Shown in pieces: positions 33,622-45,603 of a stretch of DNA of 64,000 nucleotides. The notes beneath the pieces were generated by a model, which did not search any database, was not told the DNA's origin, and saw only the letters and a list, made by a program, of their open reading frames with translations. The position numbers and the translations under genes are program-made. The stretch is from contig FJUW01000001.1 in the NCBI GenBank assembly GCA_900074885.1, positions 1,302,001 through 1,366,000 of the forward strand, in the 5' to 3' direction. The first letter of the stretch is position 1. Each line of letters begins with the position of its first letter. The stretch comes from Rhynchosporium graminicola (lineage: Eukaryota; Ascomycota; Leotiomycetes; Helotiales; Ploettnerulaceae).

Positions 33622-35266
33622 ATGAATTGCTGTCAAGGCGGACCCAATTATTCACTGGCGAAGCGTGACCTCGCCAGGGCTACCAAGGTCAAAGGTCAAT
33701 GGATCATGAAGGATGCGGCTCGATTCTTGTCTTGGGATAGAATCTGCGAAGAGGCAGGCAGGCTTCAGGAACTCCACAGCATATACCAGGGTGATATTTC
33801 CACAGAAGAACCCTTACCTACTGCATATAGGAAAGCTCTGCCCGGGCTGAATGCTTTGCTCCTGGAAGAAGCAAGATGGCGATGCGCTTTTCTCGAACGT
33901 ACCCTTCCAACTCGGCCTGGATTTCGAAAACATTACAAGCTTGTATGGAACCAAAGGAAAGGATATGTAAAATGCAAGACGGCGCAGGCAGATGCTTTTG
34001 AGCATTGTGCCAAAACCTTTTCGACAGATCGACTAGAGTTCTGTCTGAGAGTTCTCGTTCAAGATCCCTGGATGAATCCTGGATTCTGGGACCCGGAGGC
34101 TGACTGCTCTGAGAGACTTGGTAGGCGGTTTGATCCATCTGTCATCTGTGCTATGCTTAATCAGCACCTAGAGGAGAGCTACAAACAGGGATTGAAAGAG
34201 GAGATCTCGAGACTGGACCAGATTCTGTACGATTCGTACACCGACCTGTATGCCATATTTCACACGATGTCAATGTTGCGACTGCATCAACCCACGTTTA
34301 AACCAAAGCACGTTCGTTCAATCCTCCCTCAAAGGCTTGGAGATATGTTAAAAAGGAACTGTATCGTCACACCGAAATAGATATTTCTCGATATGATTCC
34401 TCTGGCAAATGGGTTGAGACTGGTCCCAATAAGTCATCGATAGTACAAGACTTCAGATCAGATGGCTTGAGCGCAGCCATGGCAGACTTCATGAACGTGC
34501 CAAGTCAGAAAGCAGCACGCTTCACAGATGATTCTTGGTTGAAAAAGAGCAGAAATGAGCGGGATAAGATGAATAGAATTTGGGCAGAACTGGGAGAGCA
34601 GCACATGCGGACTTTGAAACACATTGGCATTGGTTCCGAGGACACTCAGTCAGACATGAAGTTCTTTTCTTTTGCAAACAGTTCAGAGCATCTCGCAGAA
34701 GTCACCCAACAGGAAGACGACATCTTAGCAAAGATCGCCACTAAAGCTGTGAGACAGCCGCCAAGGAAAATCGTAAAATTGATAAGGCTGCCCTCCAAAC
34801 ACATTGGGGCGAAGAGAAAGAGCCGTTATTCGAGGCTTCTGGGCCAAAGGTCAAGCATAAGACACGAGGACCAACTGATAGACTCGTCTCAGAGACTGGC
34901 TCCCCTCCAGAAATCGAAAATCCAGAGCTAAAACCTATAGTCGCAGTCAATAAGCGAGCTCTATCTGTGTTCAAGGCTATGTTTCCAGGCGATAATCTTG
35001 AAGACAGATGCAGAGCCATTGATTGGGATGTCTTCGTCAACGCCTTGTGTGAGGAGGGGGTTGGATTCATCGCTCGTCACAGTGTAGGCGGGTCTGCGTA
35101 CACTCTCGAGCCGAATGAGAAGTCGCTGTGGTTTGGTAAGGGAGCAATCAGCTTCCATAAGCTGCACCCAGAACACGTCATCGACGCAATAATAGTCATG
35201 GCACATGGAAAGCGGATGGCCAAATGGTTTGGATGGGGTGAGGGAACTTTTGTGCAGAAGAGGTAA
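33622..35266 (+). pseudogene. Unknown fungal protein gene with two frameshifts
   Basis: Three plus-strand frames join into one protein-like text of about 545 aa: frame one 33,622-34,360, frame two to about 34,745, frame three to the stop at 35,266. The first shift is at an A5 run near 34,350 (six A would give a continuous 'MLKKELYRHTEIDI'); the second lies near 34,735-34,750. The C-terminal part ('IDWDVFVNALCEEGVGFIAR', 'ISFHKLHPEHVID', 'KWFGWGEGTF') resembles a small alpha-beta domain at the end of many uncharacterised fungal proteins, loosely like HicA-type folds. I do not know a function. Both shifts could be sequencing errors, but two in one gene favour decay. The start is uncertain; the frame is open to 33,583 without ATG. 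Confidence 0.55.
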
Positions 35267-36803
35267 GACGGTGCTGCAGGATGCTAGATGCAGAGATATG
35301 ATGAGCTTTGTGTTTGATATGGTAGTGGGAAGATGCATGTCTCTGCTTTGGAGAGCCTAAAGAGCACGTTGTATTCGTCAAAGGGGAATAATTTAAATGT
35401 CTTCGAGGCTAGCCACCCTCACGTCCACAGGAACATACTCTAAACATAATTCATCGAAATCCCCAAATTTTTCCTGATCAATTTACATACTGTTGTAATC
35501 GCCTGATCAAGTTTCTTCACGATATTCACAGCAATGATAACGTTCAGGTGTTTGCGGATGCTATCTATTTAATATAGAAACACTCCTCGCACAGCCCTAT
35601 ATTCATCACCCAAACCGCAATTCTCCCAACACGCTGCCCATATAAGAAGAAATCCGTCCTCACACCTACATCGTACCTGCAAAGCCATACCCGTCTCGTG
35701 CTCACACATCCTGAGAGTTGAGGACGCAACACCATTCCCTTCCGACCGAACATTCAGTACAATTGCTAGCAGCCTCTAAAAACCCTCGGACCAAGGTCAA
35801 ATCTCTCAAATGACAGCAATCTCTACCTTAGCAACAACATCAACAACAACACCCATCCAACCAATCCCAATCTCCTCACTATCCTACCTACCTACCTACC
35901 TACCTTCCAACCACAAACTTCTCATTCGGTCGTTCCCAATATATCCAGCCACTTTTCTCGCCACTTACCAAGTAAGCTTGTGTAGAATTCTTTTAACATG
36001 GAAGAGGCGAAAAGGCATCGAACAGGCCATGGGCGGGCCCATCAACCGACTGTCATGTGCTCTAAAGCACTTTTTGGCAAACACGTCTTGACTGCGTTAT
36101 ACCTCGCTGGAGTGAGGGTTAGATCATGGAATTGGAGGTCGGGGACTCGGTCTTGAATTTTAATTGTGTTTCAGACTTGGTGTGAGTGAGTAGAATCCTT
36201 CATCGAGCTCGAATACGTAATCAACAGGTTTCCTAAAGATATCCACAGGTAATAAGTCAGTATTCGGCCGCCCTTTCAATACCTTTATCCGATAATTTAG
36301 AGCAACATATCACTTCACGTTACCCCCGGATCAATAATATGATTGAGAGTGTGTTTGAATCATGAATTACTAATTACTAATCTCGACGAGCCTCTTCTCT
36401 TCTTACACCCTTGAATCGCGATCCAAGAAGCTCGCTCTGATCCCCAAAATCACCTCGAGTATCCCGCAGCATATCCAGCCAGCAAAGCATACTCGTACAT
36501 TAAAAGTGAAAAGAAGCGCGATCCCTCAGACTCTCAGGGATTCCGGGCGCAGAAAGCACAAAGTCAAAAGCCATGTACGATTTTTCCCGTGTAGTATGTA
36601 CAGTGCAGTAAAAGCGCATATTGTACGTGCGCGTCGTCAGTCGTCAGTCTTGACCATTTCGTCGTGTTGGCCGAAAGGTGCCGGTGTGTGTTACCAATTT
36701 CAAAATTAGGTAAAGTACCACATAGATATGGATGCAGTGAAAAAGAACAACACCAAGTACGCCGTCGCTACAGTAAAGAAGTGAAATTTAGAAGCGTCAT
36801 TAC
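35267..36803. other. Intergenic, nothing recognisable
   Basis: Contains a (CCTA)5 tetranucleotide run near 35,884-35,903 inside a low-complexity 93-codon ORF (35,810-36,091) that I do not regard as a gene. No RNA gene found. Confidence 0.4.
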
Positions 36804-37716
36804 TCATAGGAAGTAAGCAATGAGTAAGCCGACCGCAGCAAGGCCTGCACCAGCTGTTCCAGAATTGACGACAGCGTTGTTGGAAAGGACTGGACCGCTG
36901 GTAGACGATGCAGGTGGTCCGACTGGAGTAGCTGTTGCTGGTCCGTGAGTGTATGTTGGGTTTGTTCCATTAGTACCAGGGTTGGAGTGTCCACTACCAG
37001 TTCCCGATGGTTGCGCATATGTGGACTTGATGGTTGAGAGAGTGCTTCCTGTGGTCGTAGGGCAGTATGTGGTTGTGTATGTGATCGTGCTGGTTGTAGT
37101 GGTTCCATCGGTGACGCATGTGGTCGTAGTTGTACCAGTCTCTGTGATAGTCGTGGTTCCGTTCAAGCTTGGGTGAGGGGCGTAGGTTGGGATTGGGTTT
37201 ACAAATGTCTTGGTAGTTGTTGGCTCAGGTGTAGATGTTGGTGGACCAGGATTGATGTATGTAATCGTCGTGGTTGGCTCGGTGGGATATCCCGGAGAAG
37301 TGGTCGAGGATTGAACAATTGGTGTGCAGTTTGGAAGAGTAAATGTGCCGTTGTAAGTTCCGGATCCACCTTGGACAATGCAGTTCTTTGCGCAAGCTGC
37401 AATACCACTGGTGGGAGTCGACTGCCAGCACTGAGATGACCGTACTCCAAATGGGAAATACCCGGCGAGATTGTCATTGCAGTTGCCTGGCTGGCCAATA
37501 CCGTTTGTGCATCGGATGATGATGTTCGTGCCTAGAGAGTCTCCAGCGCAGAAGGCTCCATTGGGCTTGTCTGCTGGGCAGATGAACTTTCCAGTCTTGT
37601 CATCACTATTCTAGGTTAGTTGTTATCGAGAATTAAAAAAAAAGGGAGACTCACTAAGTGACTTGAGCGCTGGCAAAGGCAGCCGTGGCGACGACAAGGA
37701 GTGCAGAGTACATCAT
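36804..37716 (-). CDS. GPI-anchored Thr/Ser-rich surface protein with Cys-rich N-terminal domain
   Basis: Two exons on the minus strand (37655-37716 and 36804-37605) give 287 aa; the intron has a GTGAGT donor and an AATAG acceptor, joined at phase 2 to read 'SAQVTYDDKTGKF'. Residues 1-18 are a signal peptide ending 'AAFASA'. A domain with about eight cysteines follows (about 20-110, e.g. 'FICPADKPNGAFCAG', 'CAKNCIVQGG'). Then a long Thr/Ser/Pro region suited to O-glycosylation, and a C-terminal hydrophobic tail 'GAGLAAVGLLIAYFL' preceded by small residues, the GPI-attachment pattern. It is thus expected at the plasma membrane or cell wall. Function unknown; not obviously a CFEM domain because the Cys spacing differs. 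Confidence 0.85.
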
Positions 37717-39009
37717 CTTGTCTGTATTCGACGAGAAGTACTCGAAGACGATTTTGGAATAGTTTGACGGGGGTCTAGGAGCAAGCGAATGGTATTGTTA
37801 TTATTGCTTTGGTCTGTGAGCGACAGTGGGGTAGATGAGGATAGTGATATTCAGAGGTAGGATTGTAGTGATGAGTGTATTATGATAAGAACTGATCTGA
37901 CATGAGGAAGGCACGTCTTTATATCGGCCTTCGGTGGCTGTTGGTGGAAAGATATCGAGTGACTGTCAGTCATGCAATGCAAGCGGCAGCGTGACAAAGG
38001 AAGAAAACCTGGGCAGGCGAAGATAAGCGAGGATTACGAAGGCAGGAGCTGGCCGTGTGGCTGAGCTACACACCTCTAGCCAAGAATGCATCCGACGAAT
38101 ACGAAGCCATAGTCGGCTGCAACCTGCATACGAAAAGACTCTGAGACTTACTTACTATAGTATAGTACGATGACTCTAAATAAACTTATCGGCTGGTCCG
38201 CATGCGAACTTAATCGCAAGGCTGGAGGTGCGTACCTGAAAATCTATTTCGGGTTACTTAGAGATCTACCAACCTCTTCTTTTCATACTAGAGCCTCATT
38301 CCGCCATAAACCTCGCCGTCGATAACACACCGGTCGAGTTTTCACGTCCGGCGTTTTTAAATCGAGTCATGCGTGAGCATTATATTGCGACCGGGTGTTG
38401 GTATACGAGACAACATATCGTGAGATGTTCATATAGGACTGACTGGTTGATCGCTTCGGGAAACTATTCTTCGTTTATTTCAAGAAGAGAACACGAGTTA
38501 ATAAAGAGAACTATTCTCGTGCTCTTATCATGCCATATTCCATAGAAACATATCCCGATGCAAGACAACTACATCATATCATAGTGGCTGTGGGGAGAAT
38601 GCATCGTGGCTAACACATTCGATATCCCACTAATTTGTGCTATTTGACGAATCACAATTTATATCACGACGACCCCTCGGACGCCTCCACGCCACAGATC
38701 TCAAGCGGGGCAACGGAGAGACAGGTGCAGTGGAAGTGGCATGAGGATTGAAAACTGATGTTTCCTCGCGCAACCTCAGATTATTTCAGACCATTACTTA
38801 CTTGATAAAAGAAGAGCTTTCCATTGTACGTTTCTCTCAACTTCCATTTTCTCGTATTCCACATTCCTCCAAATATAGGAACATCTTCATCCGCTCGCAA
38901 CTATTTGTTATCAGTCAGCAATCGCCACATCTCACTCATCTACTCACACCTCGGCTCCGGACCCAACCTCGTATTGTTTATCCCGCTCTCACTACACCAA
39001 CCACCCACT
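37717..39009. other. Divergent promoter region between surface protein and thioredoxin-fold genes
   Basis: No gene. A CTTTATAT (TATA-type box on the minus strand) lies at 37,917-37,924, about 200 bp upstream of the surface-protein start. The 100 bp before 39,010 are pyrimidine-rich. Confidence 0.5.
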
Positions 39010-40095
39010 ATGTACGAATCAACCGTCAATTTCACTCTCGACACGATTTGCCCCGTAAGCAAGCCTCCCCTTACGTTCCTGCGGATTCACCTTACACAGT
39101 AATTCCAACACGCATGGACATTGGCTGATCGGAACAGTGGACATACTTGGCCAAGAAACGGTAGGCTATTGAATTTATAACGCGGGTTTTGAATCATGGG
39201 ACGAATATTGGCTGATTATTGGAAACGTTGCATAGACTGGATGAAGGCAAGTAAATATCTTCTTTGTTCTTGTTTATCCGGGTCTTGGGAGAAAGTCATC
39301 CTTTCAATTCCATTGATGAAAGGTCATGTGATCGATTCAGGACGTGACTTTGAATCTAGTCTCTTCATCATGCAGCGTGTCTTGCAAGATCCTTGTACTA
39401 GCTACTTGTGATTTATGAGTTGCTGACCATTTGTAGCTCTTCGTATCGTCCGTGCTACAGATGCATCATCCAAAGTAAACTTCACGGTGGTCTACCACCC
39501 ATACCAGCTCTACCCAGGAGCGAGTGCAGAAGGAGAAGACAAATATGAATGGTACAAGAAATCAAAGTAAGTCCATCTCCCCAAGCCAAACTTCTCAGAA
39601 ACATCCCAATTGACATGTATCAGATATGGCGACTCCGAAGAAAAGATGAAAATGTACATCAAGCTCATGACCGCCTACGGCTCTACAGCTGGCATAATCT
39701 ACAAGTTCGGCGGCACTGTAGCCAATACGCTCCCCTCCCACCGCATCATCCAACATTTCCAAGAGACCAAAGGACCAATCGTAGCCGACAAGCTCATCAA
39801 CTCTCTCTACCGCCAATACTTCGAGCAAGAGAAACATCCAAGCAGTAAAGAGACGCTGATGGCTGCTTGCAAGGAAGCCGGCATCGATGAGAAAGATGCT
39901 GAAGCTCTTATTGGAGATGAGAATGAGGGACTGCAGGATACGAAGATGAAGATTAGGGAACAGGCGGGGAATGGAGTTGATAGTGTTCCTTTTGTGGTGG
40001 TTGAGGGGAAGAGGAGGGATATGACGCTGACGGGAGCGCAGGAGGTGAAAGATTATGTTAAGGCGCTGGAGCAGGTTGTGAAGGAGAGCAACTAG
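39010..40095 (+). CDS. DsbA-family thioredoxin-fold protein (FrnE/HCCA-isomerase like) with an 11-nt micro-exon
   Basis: Five exons (39010-39054, 39138-39160, 39236-39246, 39437-39566, 39624-40095) give 226 aa. Without the 11-nt exon the phases clash; with it the text reads 'ICPWTYLAKKRLDEALRIVR', the expected start of this family. The intron after the micro-exon begins GCAAGT, the consensus of GC-AG introns. The active-site position reads C14-P-W-T, so the resolving Cys of the usual CPWC is Thr, pointing to a glutathione-transferase-kappa or isomerase-like rather than a dithiol redox role. The C-terminal 'GVDSVPFVVVEGKRR' with cis-Pro is typical of the fold. No signal peptide, so likely cytosolic or mitochondrial. 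Confidence 0.88.
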
Positions 40096-43000
40096 GTCCC
40101 AGTGAAATATCGGTTGCCTGGGTAGCATATTGAAAATCTGAATTTCCCTCTGTGTCTAATTTACTTCTCCTGGTACAACCTCGGAAAGCGTACCAGAATT
40201 CGTGTACGATATATGTGTAGCTCAGTCATAATTTATATGATATGCGATTGAGCTTCCACAAATGTAGATTCGACCTGAAGCCTCGTTTCATATCTTCAAC
40301 CTTAAAGATTTTTCTAGGGATATTATCAGTATATCTATTTCAGAGGTAACGTGTTTTCATTTTACTGAGAATATGCATGACTCTCGCTAAATATAACGAG
40401 TCACTTGGTTAGATGTGCTTTCGAAAAATATGTGCATGCAATTTCAAAGTACTACTCCCCCACGGGATATGGCTGTCGAAGGTATCCCTACTGCCATTTG
40501 ACCGCTACTACCTCTTATGAACTGCTACCATGTCGCCATTGCAACCACAAAGACAGCTCTACAAATCTTTTCACCGACGTCGATTAACGTCTCCACCTTG
40601 ATTATCATGCGAAATATCAAGTATAGAGTATCTTTATCCCTCAGCAGCACAGCTTAGATCGTCAGGTATATCCTCCAAGTCCTTCTACGACACTGAAGAC
40701 CATGCGACTCTTGATAGCTTGCTACATTTATACGCTCCAACTCTTCTCTGAATCTATTTAATCACAAGGCTGGCAACTCACGCCAAATGATTAAATCTTC
40801 TTGAAGGTATCCTAATTCTGTAAACTTTGCCGCCTCCACACAATCCAGGCGTCGTTGATATACTTTAGTATGGTATACACTGCCACCGACTTAGAGGATA
40901 GACAGCTGAATTGTGGTTTTCCTCCCTACAGCCACGCTATACCTAGCTTATAAAGTCCCAGGAAACTCTCCTGAACCACAAGCTTTCTTTCTCTGCGGAC
41001 ATAACTTCCCCGGCCCAAGCATTTTAGTCAATATGTAGTTGGTACTGCAGCCAAAATCAAAATTTTAAATTATGCGTAAGCAATTACTTGGTAGGTAAAA
41101 TACCCTCTTTCGATGAATTATACAAAGTAGGGCTTGCTGTAGTGCTGTCAGAGTTAGTATTACTTGTCATCTACATTACGCCTACCATAGAAGCACTGTC
41201 TACATTCAGATCACCCATCCCACTTCCGACGATAGCTCCAAGCATTTGAGAATGACGTCGTCTCTTGTCTCTTTCTCGAGGGCTGAGGCGCACGACTGAG
41301 GTGCAGATTTTTCGGTCACATGAAAGCAACGTTCCAAGCATGAGGTATAATTCGCAAATCAACAAGCTCATGTGCTTCTCCCATCTCAGGATTCAAGTTT
41401 CGCTATGACTAGAATTCCGGTGAACAGTTATCGCTTTTCGTAGACCCCGAATGATTCGAGTGGTGAGTTTTTCTTTCGAAATTGAAGGCTTCGGTATTTC
41501 CCTTTCTGCCTGTTGTGCTACGATGTCTTCCTTCAAATGGAAGTCTTTTTCACGCTGTACATTATGCAGGAGTTTGGTGGTTAGAATCTAATGTTCGATG
41601 CGGCGTTTCGACATTGTCTTATCCTGTATGGCATCTCTGCAACGTTGGTGTTTGGTAGCCTTGACTATCTTCTCAACTCCTACACACCTTCGTGTATATC
41701 TATCCTCCTAGTCACTCCAGTTGATCTATCTGCCAAACGTCACCAGACCCTCCCCATTTCCTATCTAGCACTTTTATCATGGGCGTGGCGTAGCGTTTCC
41801 CGCACTATCTGTGGGGTTCGAGGAGAATTTTGAAGGTTTCAGGGAACGTGAATGACTACTTGTATATTATGTCTGCGTCAGCTTCCATCCTCTAAAAATG
41901 GCCCCGATTGTATATGGAGTCGTGCTCGGTACTTCTTCAGCATTTTGCCTCAAGGTGAGCAGGTGCTGTGAGTTTTAGATTCTCTTTTCCTGTGGGCGGG
42001 TGTCGGACAGCCAAGTTTGGACTTCTCTCGTTGAAGGATGGTGGTGTTCGAGTTTGTGAGTTTACGAGCCAGTTTCAGGCTAGTTTATCTTGTTAGTTTT
42101 AGAGAGGGAGACCTCCATTTCAATCTGAATGGATCTGCAAGGACGTTTGTGGAACCAGTCGGGCGTAGCAGATCGGGGCGTCATGTTAAAGAGGTGGGCA
42201 TTTTCATTTCGTTGATGACGTCGATTGTCCCACGTATCTTTGTTGAAGATGGCTGGCATTCTGTTGTTGAAGAAGGGCTGTACTGTCTGCCTATTTGGTG
42301 GTCATCTGCGGTTTATTTGCTTCGGACTTGGGAGAATACAGTAGATCATGTAGACCTCGAATTGTAAATAGGTCCTGAGGATTGTTATGTCTGTGCTTGG
42401 TAGATTTATTAGACGAAAAATAAATGTAAGTCTCAGGAGGAGGAAGCTGAGCGGATGCTGAGGAATCAGATTTTAATTGGCGCGTAGCATATCACGTTTA
42501 GCTCATGGTCACTGGTCAGTGGTCACATTTCTGGAGAGTTAGTAGAGAAAAAACACGCTCAATTATTATATTTGTTATTATATTGTGAAGAATTAGTCGT
42601 ATGAAGGAAGGTATCCAGCTCCATCATGTAAACTCTAAATAAGCAAGACACAAATATCAAAGGATGTGTACTAAGGAATGTTGCCCAGCTCCATCGCCGA
42701 ACTCTATTGAATAGAAGACGACATTTGGAAAGGGCATTTTGATCTTACTCCACCACTAGGATATCCGAGATCGCCAGAGGCGACAAGGACATTCCGTAAT
42801 GAGACTCTCCGGTCATCCTAGTATGCTACAGTTAGCAGAGTTTCTGTCCAAGTTAAGCTGTCAAGCTCCAATTTCTGAAGTCTCACAATTCTATCGACTT
42901 GAGCCGTCAGGAGGCACAACCCCGCTGTCCTTGATCCTGACAAACTCACAGCCTCCGGCCTACGAGGAAGATGATTGAGACTTCGAGCTGAGACGGGTAT

Positions 43001-44460
43001 CAAATCCACCGGAGTAGACAAGATACCTTTTGCAAGGGGAGTGAATCTACCTCGCCAACAACAACCACAAGTTCCTTGGCTCAGAATTCCGAAATCACTC
43101 TCTCCCGATCAAGTCAGTTATTCTCCCAGGTTTTACCCTTCAAGAAAGGTCGAGATGATCCTTGAGATCGAACAACATCATCAATGAGCGAGCCCAAGGA
43201 GAGAGGTTGAAAGATCAAAGCCCCCAAATCCCCACTTGTCCAACACCACTGGGTGGGATGTAACCTTGCGTCTCGTAACGATGGTGACTATTACACACAC
43301 GATGACTTGTATTGTGCCCTGCAGCAACGGAGGAAGGTGCGATAGTTCGACTCCGCGTACAACCAGCAGTAGCCCGCTATGCCAGGCTAAGGAGGCATGG
43401 CTTTTTTGGAAATCGTGGATCACCATCGTGCTCGGAAGGAACTTGGTACTCACTCGTGTTGTTGAGAGCGCTATATGGTGGAGATTTTCGTCTCGATGCT
43501 GTGAGAGCGCGTCATATTGATGGAAGATGAGGGGAAGGCGGTGGAAGCCGGGGGAAGTGGGTGAATGGAAGGTGAACTGTTGCGCCCATGAAGGAGGTGG
43601 AAGTCGAAGATGGAAGAAGAATTGAAGAAAGAGATGAAGGATGAAGGTACAAGAAAGAGAAATCGTCAAGAAAATACATCAATAAAATGCGCCAAAGAGG
43701 TGACGAGGTTGGCTGCAGCTTGTTGCGTTGTTGAAGAATGAGGAGAAACCGTCGAATATCTGAGGAGAGGAAGGGCCTATTTGTAGTCAGCGGTCTACCG
43801 CAAAGATTAAGCGATCACCGCTGCCTAGCGCGAGATGGTTGAGAAGCTTCTGGTCGAAATTGAAGGTATCTTCAAGTGAATGAAGCGCGCTGATTGGCTG
43901 AGATTGTGCGGGTTTCCTGCACAGGGGGGTGCCGATGTCAATAAACAGAGCAAACAAGGCAAACATGACGACCACCGCGTTACCGTGTAAGACCATAGAA
44001 TGATCTCGAAACTAGCTTTCCTGCAAAAAAATTCTGCTGGATTAACACTCCATCCGGGGAGCGGCTGAAAACGAAGCTGCAGCCGTGGGGAAGGGAAAGG
44101 GGGCTTTATTTACTTTTAGTTCGGGAGTTTTGGACTTTACCACATGAACGGCTTCGCACTTCTTTCGCGACTCATCGCCATAATTCATGCACCATAATTC
44201 ATGCATGCAACATTGAATCGAAATACTTCACGTCTTTTTGGTGCATTGTCTACATGCACATTTCCTTTAACAGGCTTTCAGTTGTGATGAGTCGTTGGTG
44301 CCAAGCAATAAGCGAGTAGGGGGTAAATACACCTGCATGCCTTGAACCCGCATATTGATGGGAATGTACAGAGCGGATAGAGATCAACAGGCAAGATCAA
44401 TCAAAGAAGCAGCTTGATTCTGTGTGAACGCGATAAGGAGGTCCATTACTTGTCAGTAAC
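40096..44460. other. 4.4-kb stretch without a supported gene
   Basis: ORFs at 41,591-41,833, 42,038-42,367 (plus) and 43,181-43,669 (minus) are ATG- or near-ATG-started but lack recognisable content and I could not splice them into a protein. A 14-bp direct repeat CCATAATTCATGCA occurs twice at about 44,179-44,206. The stretch may hold long UTRs or non-coding RNA for the downstream genes. Confidence 0.4.
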
Positions 44461-45120
44461 ATGCTATCTAAAGCCTTCTATCTCCACTTTCTCTCCTCCC
44501 TAGCAAGGCTCTGGAATGCAACCAGGCACTCAAAGATGGAAGGGGAGTTGGCCAGCGCTGCCTATACTGATAAAATCGGTGAGAATAATTCATCGTCCGA
44601 TGCCTCATCTCTGAACCCGTCCAAGCATCATGCAACTGCATCGTCAAGCACCAGCACCTCGGCCAAAGGCCTCCAATCACACAGTCCAACCTCACCAAAA
44701 AGCATCTTAAATACCCATCCCAGCGATTTAAATCCTCAAAGCAGCAGAGAATTGAAAATCGGTATCGAGACAGGTCTGACACGAGCTGAAGGAGATACAT
44801 GGGATGATGACTTTGCGGAGGTTGATGAAATGGCATTTGACTCTTCAACCTATCAGAACGACGACGATCAAGACGAGGGCAGTGACTCCGAGGAACACGG
44901 AGAAAAGGACGCTTGTGTGTCAATCAATTTGCGTTCTCTTCCTAAGCGTGTAGCAGGAAGCGAGGAAAGAGCAATGGAGAGTGTCGAGCGTGCGGAAATT
45001 GGGGATACAGTAGGAGCTGATGAGTTTGAAGAAAGGGAAGGAGAGCATCCAAGCTTTGATGCAGGACGAATGACTAGGAGTATGAATCCTAGCCCGCAGC
45101 CCCCGTCAGTTGCTGAATGA
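44461..45120 (+). CDS. Hypothetical acidic low-complexity protein
   Basis: An uninterrupted 219-codon frame. It is rich in Ser, Asp and Glu, with an acidic cluster 'NDDDQDEGSDSEEHGEKDA' at about 143-161 and no signal peptide or globular motif I know. The start could instead be Met26, because the first 25 residues are hydrophobic and unlike the rest. The next gene downstream is in the same orientation and also acidic and Ser-rich. Composition suggests a disordered, possibly nuclear protein. The main support is ORF length and codon-like composition, so it may be only one exon of a larger gene. Confidence 0.5.
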   Translation: MLSKAFYLHFLSSLARLWNATRHSKMEGELASAAYTDKIGENNSSSDASSLNPSKHHATASSSTSTSAKGLQSHSPTSPKSILNTHPSDLNPQSSRELKIGIETGLTRAEGDTWDDDFAEVDEMAFDSSTYQNDDDQDEGSDSEEHGEKDACVSINLRSLPKRVAGSEERAMESVERAEIGDTVGADEFEEREGEHPSFDAGRMTRSMNPSPQPPSVAE

Positions 45121-45603
45121 AGAGGCATAGTATTGGTATTCTAGGTAGATGGGAGGGAGGAAATGGTGTTGGGTTTGGAGAGTGTCTACTGCTCTCTAGA
45201 TTTTGAAATTTCATGACACTATCATGCCAATAAATTCCAAATTGACGTTCCTAATGTACTGGAATATTTTGTTTGGGTTGATCTTTCCTGTATCTTGTAC
45301 TGATTTATGAGTAGAAGGAAGGGAGCGCGTAAAGGTCGCACCTTCCTCAGCGATTCAAGCTCCTATATAAGCAAACACTCTCCCATTTCCCCATCTCTTC
45401 TTCCAACTCTTCTTCCAACTCTTTTTCCAACATCAATTAACCAACACGAAGTATTCACCGTTACTCACAGCCATCAATCAAGGCATTTCATCATCAGCCA
45501 AAACCCACTACCATATAGCCCCTCTCTCGCTACATCAATCAAAATCATCTTAATCATCAGTCAAACTCCACTACCATAAAACCTCTCTCTCGCAACATCA
45601 ATC
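45121..45603. promoter_or_regulatory. Promoter and 5' leader of the Ser-rich protein gene
   Basis: TATATAA box at 45,364-45,370, 234 bp before the ATG, then a pyrimidine-rich tract with TCTTCCAAC repeated three times (about 45,400-45,432), then the two 51-bp repeats listed separately. Confidence 0.55.
45490..45603 (+). repeat. 51-bp direct repeat in the 5' leader, abutting the ATG
   Basis: Copy 1 is 45,490-45,540 and copy 2 is 45,553-45,603, about 88 percent identical by eye. Both start ATCATCAG and end ACATCAATC; the second is followed directly by the ATG at 45,604. Period 63 bp. Confidence 0.9.

Noticed and set aside
43181..43669. 162-codon minus-strand ORF
   Set aside because: Low-complexity, no motif, no splice partners; it overlaps other equally long ORFs in different frames.
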